This document shows positions 1 through 7,795 of a stretch of 8,360 nucleotides of DNA, piece after piece. Origin of the DNA: Polynucleobacter sp. UBA962 (GTDB lineage Bacteria; Pseudomonadota; Gammaproteobacteria; Burkholderiales; Burkholderiaceae); contig DBCI01000043.1 of the NCBI GenBank assembly GCA_002292975.1, positions 1,480 to 9,839 of the forward strand. Direction: 5' to 3'. Position numbers and translations under genes: made by a program. Each line of letters opens with the position of its first letter. The stretch's first letter is position 1. Below the pieces are notes generated by a model. It made no database searches, had not been told where the DNA came from, and saw only the letters and a program-made list of their open reading frames with translations.

Positions 1-681
1 CTCTTAGAAAAAATTGCTCCAGGCTTTGACTTAATCAAGGACTATGGTTATCTGACGGTTATTGCAAAACCCATTTTTTGGCTACTGGAGCAAATCCACT
101 CCTACGTTGCCAACTGGGGTTGGGCAATTGTTATCTTGACACTCCTAATTAAGCTTCTATTTTTCCCGCTGTCGGCCGCGAGCTATAAGTCAATGGCCCG
201 CATGAAAGAAGTGCAGCCGCGCCTCATGACTTTACGCGAGCAACTAAAAGGCGACCCACAAAAACTTAATCGTGCCATGATGGATTTATACAAACAAGAA
301 AAAATAAATCCATTAGGAGGATGTTTGCCAGTTGTTGTTCAGATCCCAGTCTTCATCGCTCTTTATTGGGTGCTTTTGTCGTCCGTTGAAATGCGCAACG
401 CCCCTTGGATTCTGTGGATTAATGATCTTTCGGTGCCTGATCCCTACTATATATTGCCGGTGATCATGGCCGTATCGATGTACGTGCAGGTTAAGTTAAA
501 CCCAACCCCGCCGGACCCGCTTCAAGCAAAGATCATGATGTGGATGCCGATCGTATTTTCGGTCATGTTCTTCTTTTTCCCAGCAGGATTGGTGCTCTAT
601 TGGGTTGTTAATAATATTTTGTCAATTGCGCAGCAGTGGCAAATCAACCAAATGTTTGCGAAGCGAAGCGCGAATAAATAA
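1..681 (+). CDS. yidC: Membrane protein insertase YidC, C-terminal part (5' end outside window)
   Basis: YidC (Oxa1/Alb3 family) inserts and folds inner-membrane proteins, alone or with SecYEG. The frame is open from base 1 and gives 226 residues ending in a TAA at 679-681, so the N-terminal half, including the periplasmic domain of Gram-negative YidC, lies off the left edge. The visible part is the conserved insertase core. It has a hydrophobic segment at fragment residues 40-60, a charged cytoplasmic loop (about 61-107) ending in the family signature NPLGGCLP (103-110), then membrane segments near 108-128, 149-164 and 181-206 and a short basic tail. The motif PAGLVLYW (194-201) is also typical. 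K51 occupies the place of the hydrophilic-groove arginine of E. coli YidC (R366). It lies 20 bases upstream of mnmE on the same strand and is probably co-transcribed with it. Identification is firm from sequence alone. Confidence 0.97.
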   Translation, partial: LLEKIAPGFDLIKDYGYLTVIAKPIFWLLEQIHSYVANWGWAIVILTLLIKLLFFPLSAASYKSMARMKEVQPRLMTLREQLKGDPQKLNRAMMDLYKQEKINPLGGCLPVVVQIPVFIALYWVLLSSVEMRNAPWILWINDLSVPDPYYILPVIMAVSMYVQVKLNPTPPDPLQAKIMMWMPIVFSVMFFFFPAGLVLYWVVNNILSIAQQWQINQMFAKRSANK

Positions 682-701
682 TTGTCTCCGATGGGGATCG
701 A

Positions 702-2081
702 ATGAGAAACCATCCCATCGCAGCGATTGCTACCCCACCGGGGTCCGGTGGGGTTGGCATTATTCGGGTATCAGGGCCAAACCTCGTTGGCTTGGCAGAG
801 CTTCTGTTGGCCAAACCCCCCAAGCCGCGCTTTGCCCACCACCTATATTTAAATGACTCACAAGGCAATCGCTTAGATGAGGCATTGCTGATTTATTTTA
901 AGGGACCGGCTTCGTTCACGGGGGAGGATGTTCTAGAGTTGCATTGCCATGGCGGGGCATTTTTGACGCAGATGATTTTGAACAGAGTAATTGAACTGGG
1001 GCGCCACTGGGGCATTGTGCAGGCGGAGGCCGGTGAGTTTTCTCTAAGAGCTTACCTTAATGGCAAAATTGATCTTGCTCAGGCTGAAGCCATACCCGAT
1101 CTTATCAATGCGCAAAATGATGCCGTTATAAAGGGAGCGGCGCGCTCACTGCAAGGACGGTTCTCGCAGAGAATTAATCAACTGATCGAGGAGATTACTC
1201 AGCTTCGCATATTGGTTGAGTCCACTTTAGACTTTCCAGAAGAAGAGATTGAGTTCCTCGAGAGCTCCAAAGCAAATGAACGGCTTGCTGAGCTTTTAAT
1301 AAAGCTTCATGAGCTGGTTGAAGAGACGCGGCAAGGAAAAATCCTACGCGACGGAATACAGCTTGCGCTGGTTGGTTCGCCCAATGTTGGCAAAAGCTCA
1401 TTATTAAATTATTTTGTGGGCGAAGAGCGTGCGATTGTTACCCCCGTGGCCGGCACTACCCGCGATCGCATTCAAGAGAGCATCTCCTTACAAGGAATGC
1501 CCATTCACCTTATTGACACCGCGGGCCTCAGGACGTCTACTGATTTGGTTGAGCAGCTTGGAATTGCAAAAACATGGGATGCAATTCAAGATGCGGACAC
1601 GATTATTTATATGCGTGACCTTTCTCAAGCAGAGAGCCCCGAGGAGAGTCTGCTTGCAGCGCAAGTGACGAAGCGCGCCAGTAAAAAAGCACACATCATT
1701 AATGTCTTTAATAAATTAGATTTACTTGCTACTGAAAACTGTTCGGGCCACTCTCTTGATGACGAAAGCGCTATTTATATTTCGGTAAAAACAGGCGCAG
1801 GACTGGATCGCCTGAGAAAAAGAATTCTCGAAGGGGTGGGTTGGCACAGCAACGAGGCAGCCGGCATATTTACAGCTCGAGAGCGCCACTTAAGCGCGAT
1901 TGCGCTTGCAAAAGAATGTTTATTTAGAGCCCAAGTGCATGGCACAAATGGCAATCGCTCTCTAGATTTGTTCGCAGAAGAGCTTCGCCATGCACAAGAT
2001 GCGCTTGGCCTAATAACAGGGAAACTGTTGCCAGATGAGTTGCTTGGAAAAATCTTTAGTGAGTTCTGCATTGGTAAATAA
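702..2081 (+). CDS. mnmE: tRNA uridine-5-carboxymethylaminomethyl(34) synthesis GTPase MnmE
   Basis: With its partner MnmG, MnmE makes the cmnm5 group on uridine 34 in the wobble position of several tRNAs, using a tetrahydrofolate one-carbon unit and GTP hydrolysis. The 459-residue length is normal for the family. The N-terminal folate-binding domain has TPPGSGGVG (11-19), SFTGED (71-76) and the GEFSLRAYLNGK stretch (111-122). The GTPase domain inserted in the helical domain shows G1 GSPNVGKS (225-232), G2 GTTRD (251-255), G3 DTAG (272-275) and G4 NKLD (337-340). E284 aligns with the catalytic glutamate E282 of E. coli. The protein ends in the diagnostic FCIGK (455-459), whose cysteine is conserved. 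The ATG at 702 is preceded by GGGGA at 693-697 and begins exactly at the conserved N-terminus. It follows yidC by 20 bases, as in the classic cluster near the origin. A strong hairpin lies in its first 55 bases (see 732-754). Confidence 0.98.
   Translation: MRNHPIAAIATPPGSGGVGIIRVSGPNLVGLAELLLAKPPKPRFAHHLYLNDSQGNRLDEALLIYFKGPASFTGEDVLELHCHGGAFLTQMILNRVIELGRHWGIVQAEAGEFSLRAYLNGKIDLAQAEAIPDLINAQNDAVIKGAARSLQGRFSQRINQLIEEITQLRILVESTLDFPEEEIEFLESSKANERLAELLIKLHELVEETRQGKILRDGIQLALVGSPNVGKSSLLNYFVGEERAIVTPVAGTTRDRIQESISLQGMPIHLIDTAGLRTSTDLVEQLGIAKTWDAIQDADTIIYMRDLSQAESPEESLLAAQVTKRASKKAHIINVFNKLDLLATENCSGHSLDDESAIYISVKTGAGLDRLRKRILEGVGWHSNEAAGIFTARERHLSAIALAKECLFRAQVHGTNGNRSLDLFAEELRHAQDALGLITGKLLPDELLGKIFSEFCIGK
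732..754 (+). other. GC-rich hairpin inside the start of mnmE
   Basis: A perfect inverted repeat: ACCCCACCGG at 732-741 pairs with CCGGTGGGGT at 745-754 across a three-base loop (GGT). The ten-base-pair stem has only two A-T pairs. It starts 30 bases after the mnmE start codon and encodes the conserved TPPGSGGVG segment. No T-run follows, so it is not an intrinsic terminator. Whether it affects translation or simply reflects codon choice for a Pro/Gly-rich motif is unknown. Confidence 0.6.
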
Positions 2082-2113
2082 GCCGTCAAATCAATATGAC
2101 ATAAATGTTAAAA

Positions 2114-2142
2114 TTGATGTATTCGGATAGCAGATAAAAAAT
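2114..2142 (+). promoter_or_regulatory. Possible sigma-70 promoter for pckG
   Basis: In the 100-base AT-rich gap after mnmE, TTGATG (2114-2119) resembles a -35 box and AAAAAT (2137-2142) is a four-of-six -10 box at 17-base spacing. AATAAT (2140-2145) is a better -10 match but gives a 20-base spacer. A short inverted repeat, ATCAAT (2090-2095) with ATTGAT (2113-2118), overlaps the -35 and could be an operator, but it is too AT-rich to be convincing. The change of function from tRNA modification to gluconeogenesis makes a promoter here reasonable. The exact boxes are weakly supported. Confidence 0.3.
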
Positions 2143-2181
2143 AATAGTCTTAAAAAATAAAGGTTTACATTTAAGGGCGTC

Positions 2182-4050
2182 ATGAACATACCAGCCAGTC
2201 CAAGCGCGTTACAGATTAACGCACCAAGCTATGTGAAAAATCAAAAGTTAATTCAATGGGTGCAAGAAATTGCCTCGCTTACTCAGCCTGATCAGGTGCA
2301 TTGGTGTGATGGATCGGCCGCTGAATATGACACTTTATGTGATTTGCTGGTAAAGGCAGGAAGCCTAAAAAAATTAAATCCTGCAAAACGCAAAAACTCT
2401 TATTTAGCAATCTCCGATCCCATGGATGTGGCGCGAGTTGAAGATCGAACCTTTATTTGTTCCAAAGATAAGGATGATGCAGGCCCTACCAATAATTGGG
2501 TGGAGCCAAATGAAATGCGTTCAACTTTAACCCCCTTATTTGAGGGGTGTATGCGTGGCCGCACACTGTATGTTGTGCCATTTTCCATGGGCCCACTCGG
2601 TTCCCCAATTGCACATATTGGCGTCGAGTTGTCAGACAGCCCTTATGTTGCTATTAACATGCGCATCATGACCCGCATGGGCAAGGGGGTTGTGGAATTA
2701 CTGGGCGCGGATGGCGAGTTTGTTCATTGTGTGCACTCGGTCGGTAAGCCGCTTCCTCGTGGTGAAAAGGATGTTGTTTGGCCAAACAACCCTACAAAAT
2801 ACATCGTACATTACCCAGAAAGTCGGGAGATCTGGTCTTTTGGTTCGGGCTATGGCGGCAATGCGCTCTTAGGAAAAAAATGCTTTGCGCTTCGCATTGC
2901 ATCCACGATGGGGCGTGAACAGGGTTGGCTGGCAGAACACATGCTGATTTTGGGAGTAAGCTCACCCGCGGGAAAAAAATACCATGTTGCGGCAGCCTTT
3001 CCGTCGGCGTGCGGAAAGACAAATTTTTCGATGATGATCCCGCCCAAGGGTTTCGAGGGTTGGAAGGTAACGACGGTGGGCGATGACATTGCCTGGATTA
3101 AGCCTCGCAAAGATCCTGCCACGGGACAAACACGCTTGTATGCAATTAATCCAGAGTCCGGATATTTTGGAGTGGCCCCCGGCACCAATCGTGCTACTAA
3201 TGCAAATTGCGTAGATTCATTAAATCAGGATGTCATTTTTACAAACGTAGCTTTGACCGACGATGGTGATGTTTGGTGGGAAGGCCTCACCGAGACCCCG
3301 CCCAGCCACCTCATTGATTGGCAAGGAAAGGATTGGACCCCAGAAGACGGCAAGTCGGGCCGGTTAGCGGCACATCCAAACGCGCGCTTTACGATGGCTG
3401 CAAGCAATAATCCAGCAGTTGATCCTAATTGGGACAATCCAGAAGGCGTGCCGCTCGACGCATTTATTTTTGGTGGGCGCCGCTCGACTACTGTGCCGCT
3501 TGTTACGGAGGCGCGTAATTGGGTTGAGGGCGTTTATATGGCTGCAACCATGGGCTCAGAAACCACCGCCGCAATTACCGGTCAGGTTGGCGTTGTGCGA
3601 CGTGATCCATTCGCGATGATCGCATTTGCCGGATACAACATGAGCGACTATTTTCAGCATTGGTTAAATATTGGTAAGAAGTTGGAGGCTGAAGGTGCGA
3701 AGCTACCCAAAATTTATTTAGTGAATTGGTTTCGTAAAGATGAGAATGGCAAATTTATTTGGCCAGGCTTTGGCGAGAATATGCGGGTGCTATCTTGGAT
3801 TTTGGGGCGAGCAGAAAAAACAGCAGGGGCGCAAGAGACCCCCGTCGGTCACTCGCCGGGTCACGCCGATCTTAATTGGAACGGCTTGAGTTTGTCGGCG
3901 GAGCAGTTTCATAAAGCAATCGCAATACAAGCGGATGATTGGAAGACGGAGCTTGATTTACACCAAGAGCTTTTTGATAAATTGGCACATCGCTTACCAA
4001 TAGAGTTAATCGAGACGCGCGCTAAATTACAACAGCGTTTTGGAACATAA
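2182..4050 (+). CDS. pckG: Phosphoenolpyruvate carboxykinase (GTP)
   Basis: This enzyme interconverts oxaloacetate + GTP with phosphoenolpyruvate + GDP + CO2, the entry step of gluconeogenesis, in the cytoplasm. The 622-residue length fits the GTP family rather than the shorter ATP family (PckA). Motifs in order: VARVEDRT (83-90), whose R85 matches the substrate-binding arginine; the [11 protein letters not shown] pocket (224-234), which includes a metal-binding lysine; H253 as the likely metal-binding histidine; the P-loop and mobile cysteine loop PSACGKTN (274-281, C277 and K279); GDDIAW (300-305) with the metal-binding aspartate; FGGRR (430-434); and NWFRKD (515-520). All the catalytic residues I can place are present, so it should be active. 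The ATG at 2182 has AAGGG at 2173-2177 as ribosome binding site. The next gene begins five bases after the stop, with no terminator between, which suggests co-transcription. The preceding gap may hold its promoter. Confidence 0.98.
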   Translation: MNIPASPSALQINAPSYVKNQKLIQWVQEIASLTQPDQVHWCDGSAAEYDTLCDLLVKAGSLKKLNPAKRKNSYLAISDPMDVARVEDRTFICSKDKDDAGPTNNWVEPNEMRSTLTPLFEGCMRGRTLYVVPFSMGPLGSPIAHIGVELSDSPYVAINMRIMTRMGKGVVELLGADGEFVHCVHSVGKPLPRGEKDVVWPNNPTKYIVHYPESREIWSFGSGYGGNALLGKKCFALRIASTMGREQGWLAEHMLILGVSSPAGKKYHVAAAFPSACGKTNFSMMIPPKGFEGWKVTTVGDDIAWIKPRKDPATGQTRLYAINPESGYFGVAPGTNRATNANCVDSLNQDVIFTNVALTDDGDVWWEGLTETPPSHLIDWQGKDWTPEDGKSGRLAAHPNARFTMAASNNPAVDPNWDNPEGVPLDAFIFGGRRSTTVPLVTEARNWVEGVYMAATMGSETTAAITGQVGVVRRDPFAMIAFAGYNMSDYFQHWLNIGKKLEAEGAKLPKIYLVNWFRKDENGKFIWPGFGENMRVLSWILGRAEKTAGAQETPVGHSPGHADLNWNGLSLSAEQFHKAIAIQADDWKTELDLHQELFDKLAHRLPIELIETRAKLQQRFGT

Positions 4051-4055
4051 GTTTT

Positions 4056-5270
4056 TTGCCTAAAGAGCATGTTGATGTTCTGATTGTGGGTGCCGGCATT
4101 GCCGGCGTTACCCTGGCTAGACAGTATTGTGGGCTGGGCCTTGCAACATGCTTAATAGATGCTCAAGCTGGTCCTGGAAGACTTACTTCGGCGCATGCTG
4201 GGGCGATTACCCACCCCCCAGTAGGGCGCACTGCCAGCAAACTTCATACCATAGCCTTGGGCGCATTTCGTCTTGTTGTAGAGGATTGGCAAGATCGCTG
4301 GCAGGAGCGGGGGGTTTTTTTACAGAGCAAGCCAAATGCATCCTTTGACCAAGCAGCGCTCTCTGAAAAATTGCAGCAATTAGGGATTGGGCCTGATACG
4401 GGCCAGTTAATTTCTTCGCTGACAGCACAAGATCGTTTTGGGATTAAGCGCTCGGGTATTTGGTTTCCGAGCGCCGGCTCAATCAATTTGGGGCGGCTGT
4501 GTGAGGATCTGGTGCAACAAAGTCCTGGGTTATATACGGTATGGGAAAGGACCGTAGCGCGTATTCAAAAAGAAAACGGTATCTGGCTCGCATTCGACCA
4601 AAAGGGAGATTTATTACAACGAGCCCACACGGTTATTTTGGCAAATGCGTTTGGAGCTCAAGATCTACTAAGTCCGTTTGGCACCCATCTGTTTTTAAAG
4701 CCAGTGCGGGGCCAACTGAGTATTTTTGGTTTAGCAAAAAACTCTAAACTACTTCATCGGCTGCCTAAAACAATTATCTCAGGTGAGGGCTATTGCTTGC
4801 CACCTCGGTATGACATCCAGCAACAATGCTATCGCTGGTTAGTAGGCTCAACCTACGATGAGCAAGACGATTGTCTGGAGCCCAGAGCGATTAGCGACCA
4901 CCATAACCTACAGTTAGCAAAAGGAATATTGGCCCCAACGGAATTGAAGATCGATGAGCTTCACCCCATTGATCAATTTGTGGGCTTGCGTTGCGTTACT
5001 AAGGATCGACTTCCGTTAATCGGCGCCTTACCCCAGTTAGAAAATATTTACGTGGCCACTGCGCTAGGATCAAGGGGGCTGTTATGGTCTACCCTTGCGT
5101 CTTATGTAATACCAGCACTATCTCATTCCTCGGCTTTCGCCTTAGACCGACTTGCACGCTTTGGCTTGGGCGCAGATTTACTCACATCTTTATCGCCCAC
5201 TCGTTTTTTTGCTGGCGCCTTAGCTTCAAACTCAAAGCCAATTTTTCCACCTTCGCCTAGGGCAAGATAA
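4056..5270 (+). CDS. mnmC: Stand-alone FAD-dependent oxidoreductase of the MnmC C-terminal (MnmC2) family
   Basis: In bifunctional MnmC the FAD domain removes the carboxymethyl group from cmnm5(s2)U34 of tRNA, and a separate methyltransferase domain then makes mnm5(s2)U. Here 404 residues cover only the FAD domain. The dinucleotide-binding motif GAGIAG is at residues 12-17, and AHAGAITHP (46-54) sits where MnmC has its conserved Gly/Pro segment. RGQLSIF (218-224), LRCVTKDRLPLIG (311-323), ALGSRGL (336-342) and a terminal LSPTRF (379-384) match the order seen in E. coli MnmC. The start is TTG at 4056. The frame is closed upstream by TAA at 4023-4025, and no ATG or GTG lies between, so the methyltransferase domain is truly absent. 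GGAA at 4042-4045 is a weak ribosome binding site, and translation is probably coupled to pckG five bases before. The last 48 codons overlap topB on the other strand. A different amine or amino acid oxidase of the DAO family is the main alternative. Confidence 0.8.
   Translation: MPKEHVDVLIVGAGIAGVTLARQYCGLGLATCLIDAQAGPGRLTSAHAGAITHPPVGRTASKLHTIALGAFRLVVEDWQDRWQERGVFLQSKPNASFDQAALSEKLQQLGIGPDTGQLISSLTAQDRFGIKRSGIWFPSAGSINLGRLCEDLVQQSPGLYTVWERTVARIQKENGIWLAFDQKGDLLQRAHTVILANAFGAQDLLSPFGTHLFLKPVRGQLSIFGLAKNSKLLHRLPKTIISGEGYCLPPRYDIQQQCYRWLVGSTYDEQDDCLEPRAISDHHNLQLAKGILAPTELKIDELHPIDQFVGLRCVTKDRLPLIGALPQLENIYVATALGSRGLLWSTLASYVIPALSHSSAFALDRLARFGLGADLLTSLSPTRFFAGALASNSKPIFPPSPRAR
5123..5270. other. 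148-base convergent coding overlap (mnmC-like 3' end / topB 3' end)
   Basis: The + strand gene stops at 5268-5270 and the - strand topB stops at 5123-5125, so the two reading frames run through each other for 148 bases. On the + strand this encodes residues 357-404, including the LSPTRF element that ends MnmC-type proteins. On the - strand it encodes TopB residues 826-873: the end of the conserved C-terminal domain (LALGEGGKIGFEFE, 827-840) followed by a lysine-rich tail. No intrinsic terminator is visible on either strand in or just beyond the overlap. Confidence 0.85.
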
Positions 5271-7744
5271 GCCTTAAAGCCGCGGCCAGTTCGATTTGAC
5301 TTAAAGTTTGTTAAGAGATCAGTTTTACCTTGTGTCAGCAATTTCTTAATTTGTTCTGCAGAAATTTCTTGTTGAAGAACCACTTTACCGGTTTTAAAAT
5401 CACATGTTTTATTTGGGCCCGTATTGTGTTCGCATACATAGCGCATACCATCCTCATAAATAGCCCCAGAGCATTTTGGGCATACGCCCAGCGCTTCCCT
5501 ACCAGCGAAGTCAATGACCTCCACATCATCATCTTGACTGTTTCCAAAATCAAATTCTAGTTTAAAGCCCGCATTGGGATAGTCAGCATTATCCTCAGGG
5601 ATTTCAACCAGTTTAATAATGGCTGCAAACGGCCGGCCCATCTTGCTTCGAAAGCCTTGTAAAGGGCCGATGGTTTTATCTTTAAGAAGCAACTCTGCTT
5701 CGTTGTACTCAAAAGCTCTGCCACCCGGTGTTTTGCTGATCGTAAATCCACAGGATTCGCATGCAAAGCGCCGATAGTTTTCTTTAACGGCTTTGCCGCA
5801 ATGAGGGCAGGGAGTTTTAAGTGTGACGTAATCCCCAGGAATGGTATCGCTATTAAACTCTTTGGCCCGCTTCACAATTCGTTGCGTCATTTGCGCAATT
5901 TCTTGCATGAAGGTATTGCGATCTAGCTTGCCTTGTTCGATTAAGGAAAGTTTATGCTCCCAAGTTCCTGTAAGGTCGGGCTGAGTCAGTTCAGAGACAT
6001 CGAGGCCGCGCAATAGGGTCATTAATTGAAATGCTTTTGCCGTTGGGATGAGTTCACGTGCCTCACGAACCATATATTTTTCTGCAAGCAGGCCTTCGAT
6101 AATCGCCGCTCGCGTAGCGGGCGTTCCTAGGCCCTTTTCTGCCATCGCTTCACGCATATCATCATCGTCTACCCATTTACCAGCGCTTTCCATCGCAGAG
6201 AGCAATGTTGCTTCGGTGTACCGCGCGGGAGGTTTGGTCTTGAGGGCCAGAAGTTCAATCGATTCACTTTGAACCGACTCGTTCTTTTGAACGGGCACTA
6301 ACTCATCATCTGCTTGGCTTGTTTTGCCATAAACGCTTAACCAGCCCGGCTCGACCAACACACGACCTTCGGTCTTAAAGTGATGGCCAGAAACCTCTGT
6401 GATTCGAGTGGTTACTCGATATTCTGCGGCCGGATAAAAGACTGCCAAGAACCGGCGTACGACCAAGTCATAGAGTTTTTGCTCGGGCTCGCTGAGCGTT
6501 TTGGGAGACTCGAGCGTGGGAATAATTGCAAAGTGGTCAGAAATTTTGCTGTTATCAAAAATACGTTTATTCGGTTTAATCCATGACTTTTTACCATCTC
6601 CCTTGAGAATGGTGTTCGCAAAAGATTGGTACTCGGGCGAGTGTTCGCCCAAATTAGCAATAGTGCTGTGAACAGTTTCTAGGTAGTCCTCAGGAAGCGC
6701 CCGAGCATCGGTTCTTGGATAGGTTAAAACCTTATGCCTCTCATAAAGGGCCTGTGCAAGTCCCAAGGTGTTTTTAGCAGAAAACCCAAAACGCGCATTT
6801 GCCTCACGTTGCAAACTGGTGAGATCAAACAATTGCGGGGCAAGTTGAGTTGCTGGCTTAGATTCTTCGGTGACAGTTCCTTTTTTATTTCGGCACGCAG
6901 CTACAATACTTTTAGCAGCTGCCTCACTCCAGAGGCGATTTTCTCGGGCATCGGGATCGGTCAGATCTTTTTTAAACTCAGGATTAAACCACCGCCCTTC
7001 ATAAATGCCTGCCGCCGCAATAAACTCCCCGCGGACCTCCCAGTAATCTTTAGGAACAAATTTACGGATTTGTTCTTCGCGCTGGACGACGATCGAAAGG
7101 GTCGGTGTTTGCACGCGCCCCACGGTTGTTAAGAAAAACCCCCCGCCTTTACTATTAAACGCCGTCATTGCGCGAGTGCCATTAATCCCCACCAACCAAT
7201 CAGCTTCCGATCGGCAGCGGGCCGCATCAGCAAGTGGTTGTAAATCACTATCGGAGCGCAGCTTAGAAAAGCCTTCTCGTATCGCTGCAGGGGTCATTGA
7301 TTGAAGCCAAAGACGCTCAACAGATTGAGGCGCTTTGGCATGTTGTGCAATTAGACGAAAGATGAGCTCACCCTCACGGCCCGCATCACACGCATTAATA
7401 AGACGGTTGACATCTTTGCGCTTGATCAGTTTTTGCAAAACTTTGAGGCGCGGCTCTGTCTTAACGATGGGGCGTAAATCAAAATGGGGCGGGATTACTG
7501 GCAAATTAGCAAATGACCACTTGCCACGCTTAACCTCATATTCATCTGGTGCGGCAATTTCTAATAGATGCCCGACGGCCGATGAAATTAGAAAAGCATC
7601 ATTCTCAAAATACTCATCATGTTTTGTAAAGCCACCTAAGGCCTTTGCAATGTCATTTGCAACGGAGGGCTTCTCGGCGATGATGAGTGCCTTCGGGTGC
7701 TCTGCGCTTACGGTCGATTTGCTAGCTTTTTTTGTTGTTGCCAC
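5123..7744 (-). CDS. topB: DNA topoisomerase III (type IA)
   Basis: Type IA topoisomerases cut one DNA strand through a 5'-phosphotyrosine bond and pass another through. TopB chiefly decatenates replication and recombination intermediates. The 873-residue protein has an N-terminal Toprim domain with AEKPSVA (23-29, catalytic E24) and DAGREGE (120-126), where the usual middle aspartate of DxD is glycine. The active-site tyrosine is Y342 in LTYPRTD (340-346). ARYTEATLL (507-515) and GLGTPATRAAII (538-549) are further family signatures. The C-terminus has a zinc ribbon CPHC/CESC (646-649, 662-665), a second cysteine set CPKC (755-758) with C771 and C781, and a Lys-rich tail (about 842-873). GTG at 7744 is the only upstream start: the frame is closed by TGA at 7799-7801 with no ATG, GTG or TTG between, and AGG six bases before it is the only Shine-Dalgarno match. 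The strand order is dprA then topB. Two antisense hairpins precede it. Confidence 0.96.
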   Translation of the reverse strand: MATTKKASKSTVSAEHPKALIIAEKPSVANDIAKALGGFTKHDEYFENDAFLISSAVGHLLEIAAPDEYEVKRGKWSFANLPVIPPHFDLRPIVKTEPRLKVLQKLIKRKDVNRLINACDAGREGELIFRLIAQHAKAPQSVERLWLQSMTPAAIREGFSKLRSDSDLQPLADAARCRSEADWLVGINGTRAMTAFNSKGGGFFLTTVGRVQTPTLSIVVQREEQIRKFVPKDYWEVRGEFIAAAGIYEGRWFNPEFKKDLTDPDARENRLWSEAAAKSIVAACRNKKGTVTEESKPATQLAPQLFDLTSLQREANARFGFSAKNTLGLAQALYERHKVLTYPRTDARALPEDYLETVHSTIANLGEHSPEYQSFANTILKGDGKKSWIKPNKRIFDNSKISDHFAIIPTLESPKTLSEPEQKLYDLVVRRFLAVFYPAAEYRVTTRITEVSGHHFKTEGRVLVEPGWLSVYGKTSQADDELVPVQKNESVQSESIELLALKTKPPARYTEATLLSAMESAGKWVDDDDMREAMAEKGLGTPATRAAIIEGLLAEKYMVREARELIPTAKAFQLMTLLRGLDVSELTQPDLTGTWEHKLSLIEQGKLDRNTFMQEIAQMTQRIVKRAKEFNSDTIPGDYVTLKTPCPHCGKAVKENYRRFACESCGFTISKTPGGRAFEYNEAELLLKDKTIGPLQGFRSKMGRPFAAIIKLVEIPEDNADYPNAGFKLEFDFGNSQDDDVEVIDFAGREALGVCPKCSGAIYEDGMRYVCEHNTGPNKTCDFKTGKVVLQQEISAEQIKKLLTQGKTDLLTNFKSNRTGRGFKAYLALGEGGKIGFEFEAKAPAKKRVGDKDVSKSAPKPKRASRSKAKAEE

Positions 7745-7762
7745 TGTTTGCCTATGAAAGAG

Positions 7763-7795
7763 GGGTGGAGCCCACCCGTTTTGAGTTTTGTTTTT
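7763..7795 (+). terminator. Small hairpin with T-rich tail upstream of topB, terminator-like on the + strand
   Basis: GGGTGG (7763-7768) pairs perfectly with CCACCC (7772-7777) around a three-base loop AGC, and on the + strand T-rich sequence follows (GTTTTGAGTTTTGTTTTT, 7778-7795). Read on the - strand it is a hairpin in the topB leader ending 18 bases before the GTG start, where it could influence ribosome access. The tract is interrupted, so terminator strength is uncertain. Confidence 0.45.

Noticed and set aside
2182..4050. ATP-dependent PEP carboxykinase (PckA)
   Set aside because: The length of 622 residues and the PSACGKTN loop with its mobile cysteine belong to the GTP-dependent family.
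4056..5270. Possibility that the mnmC-like gene is a frameshifted or run-on reading frame at its 3' end
   Set aside because: The frame keeps MnmC-like features right up to LSPTRF at residues 379-384, well inside the overlap, so the extension is only about 20 residues and the gene looks intact.
6734..7132. 132-codon + strand open frame opposite topB
   Set aside because: It is fully antisense to conserved TopB coding sequence, has low-complexity unfamiliar protein sequence and no ribosome site worth noting. It is a shadow of topB.
7335..7757. 140-codon + strand open frame opposite the topB start
   Set aside because: It lies opposite the Toprim domain of TopB and reads as a Ser/Arg-rich composition artefact with no recognisable domain.
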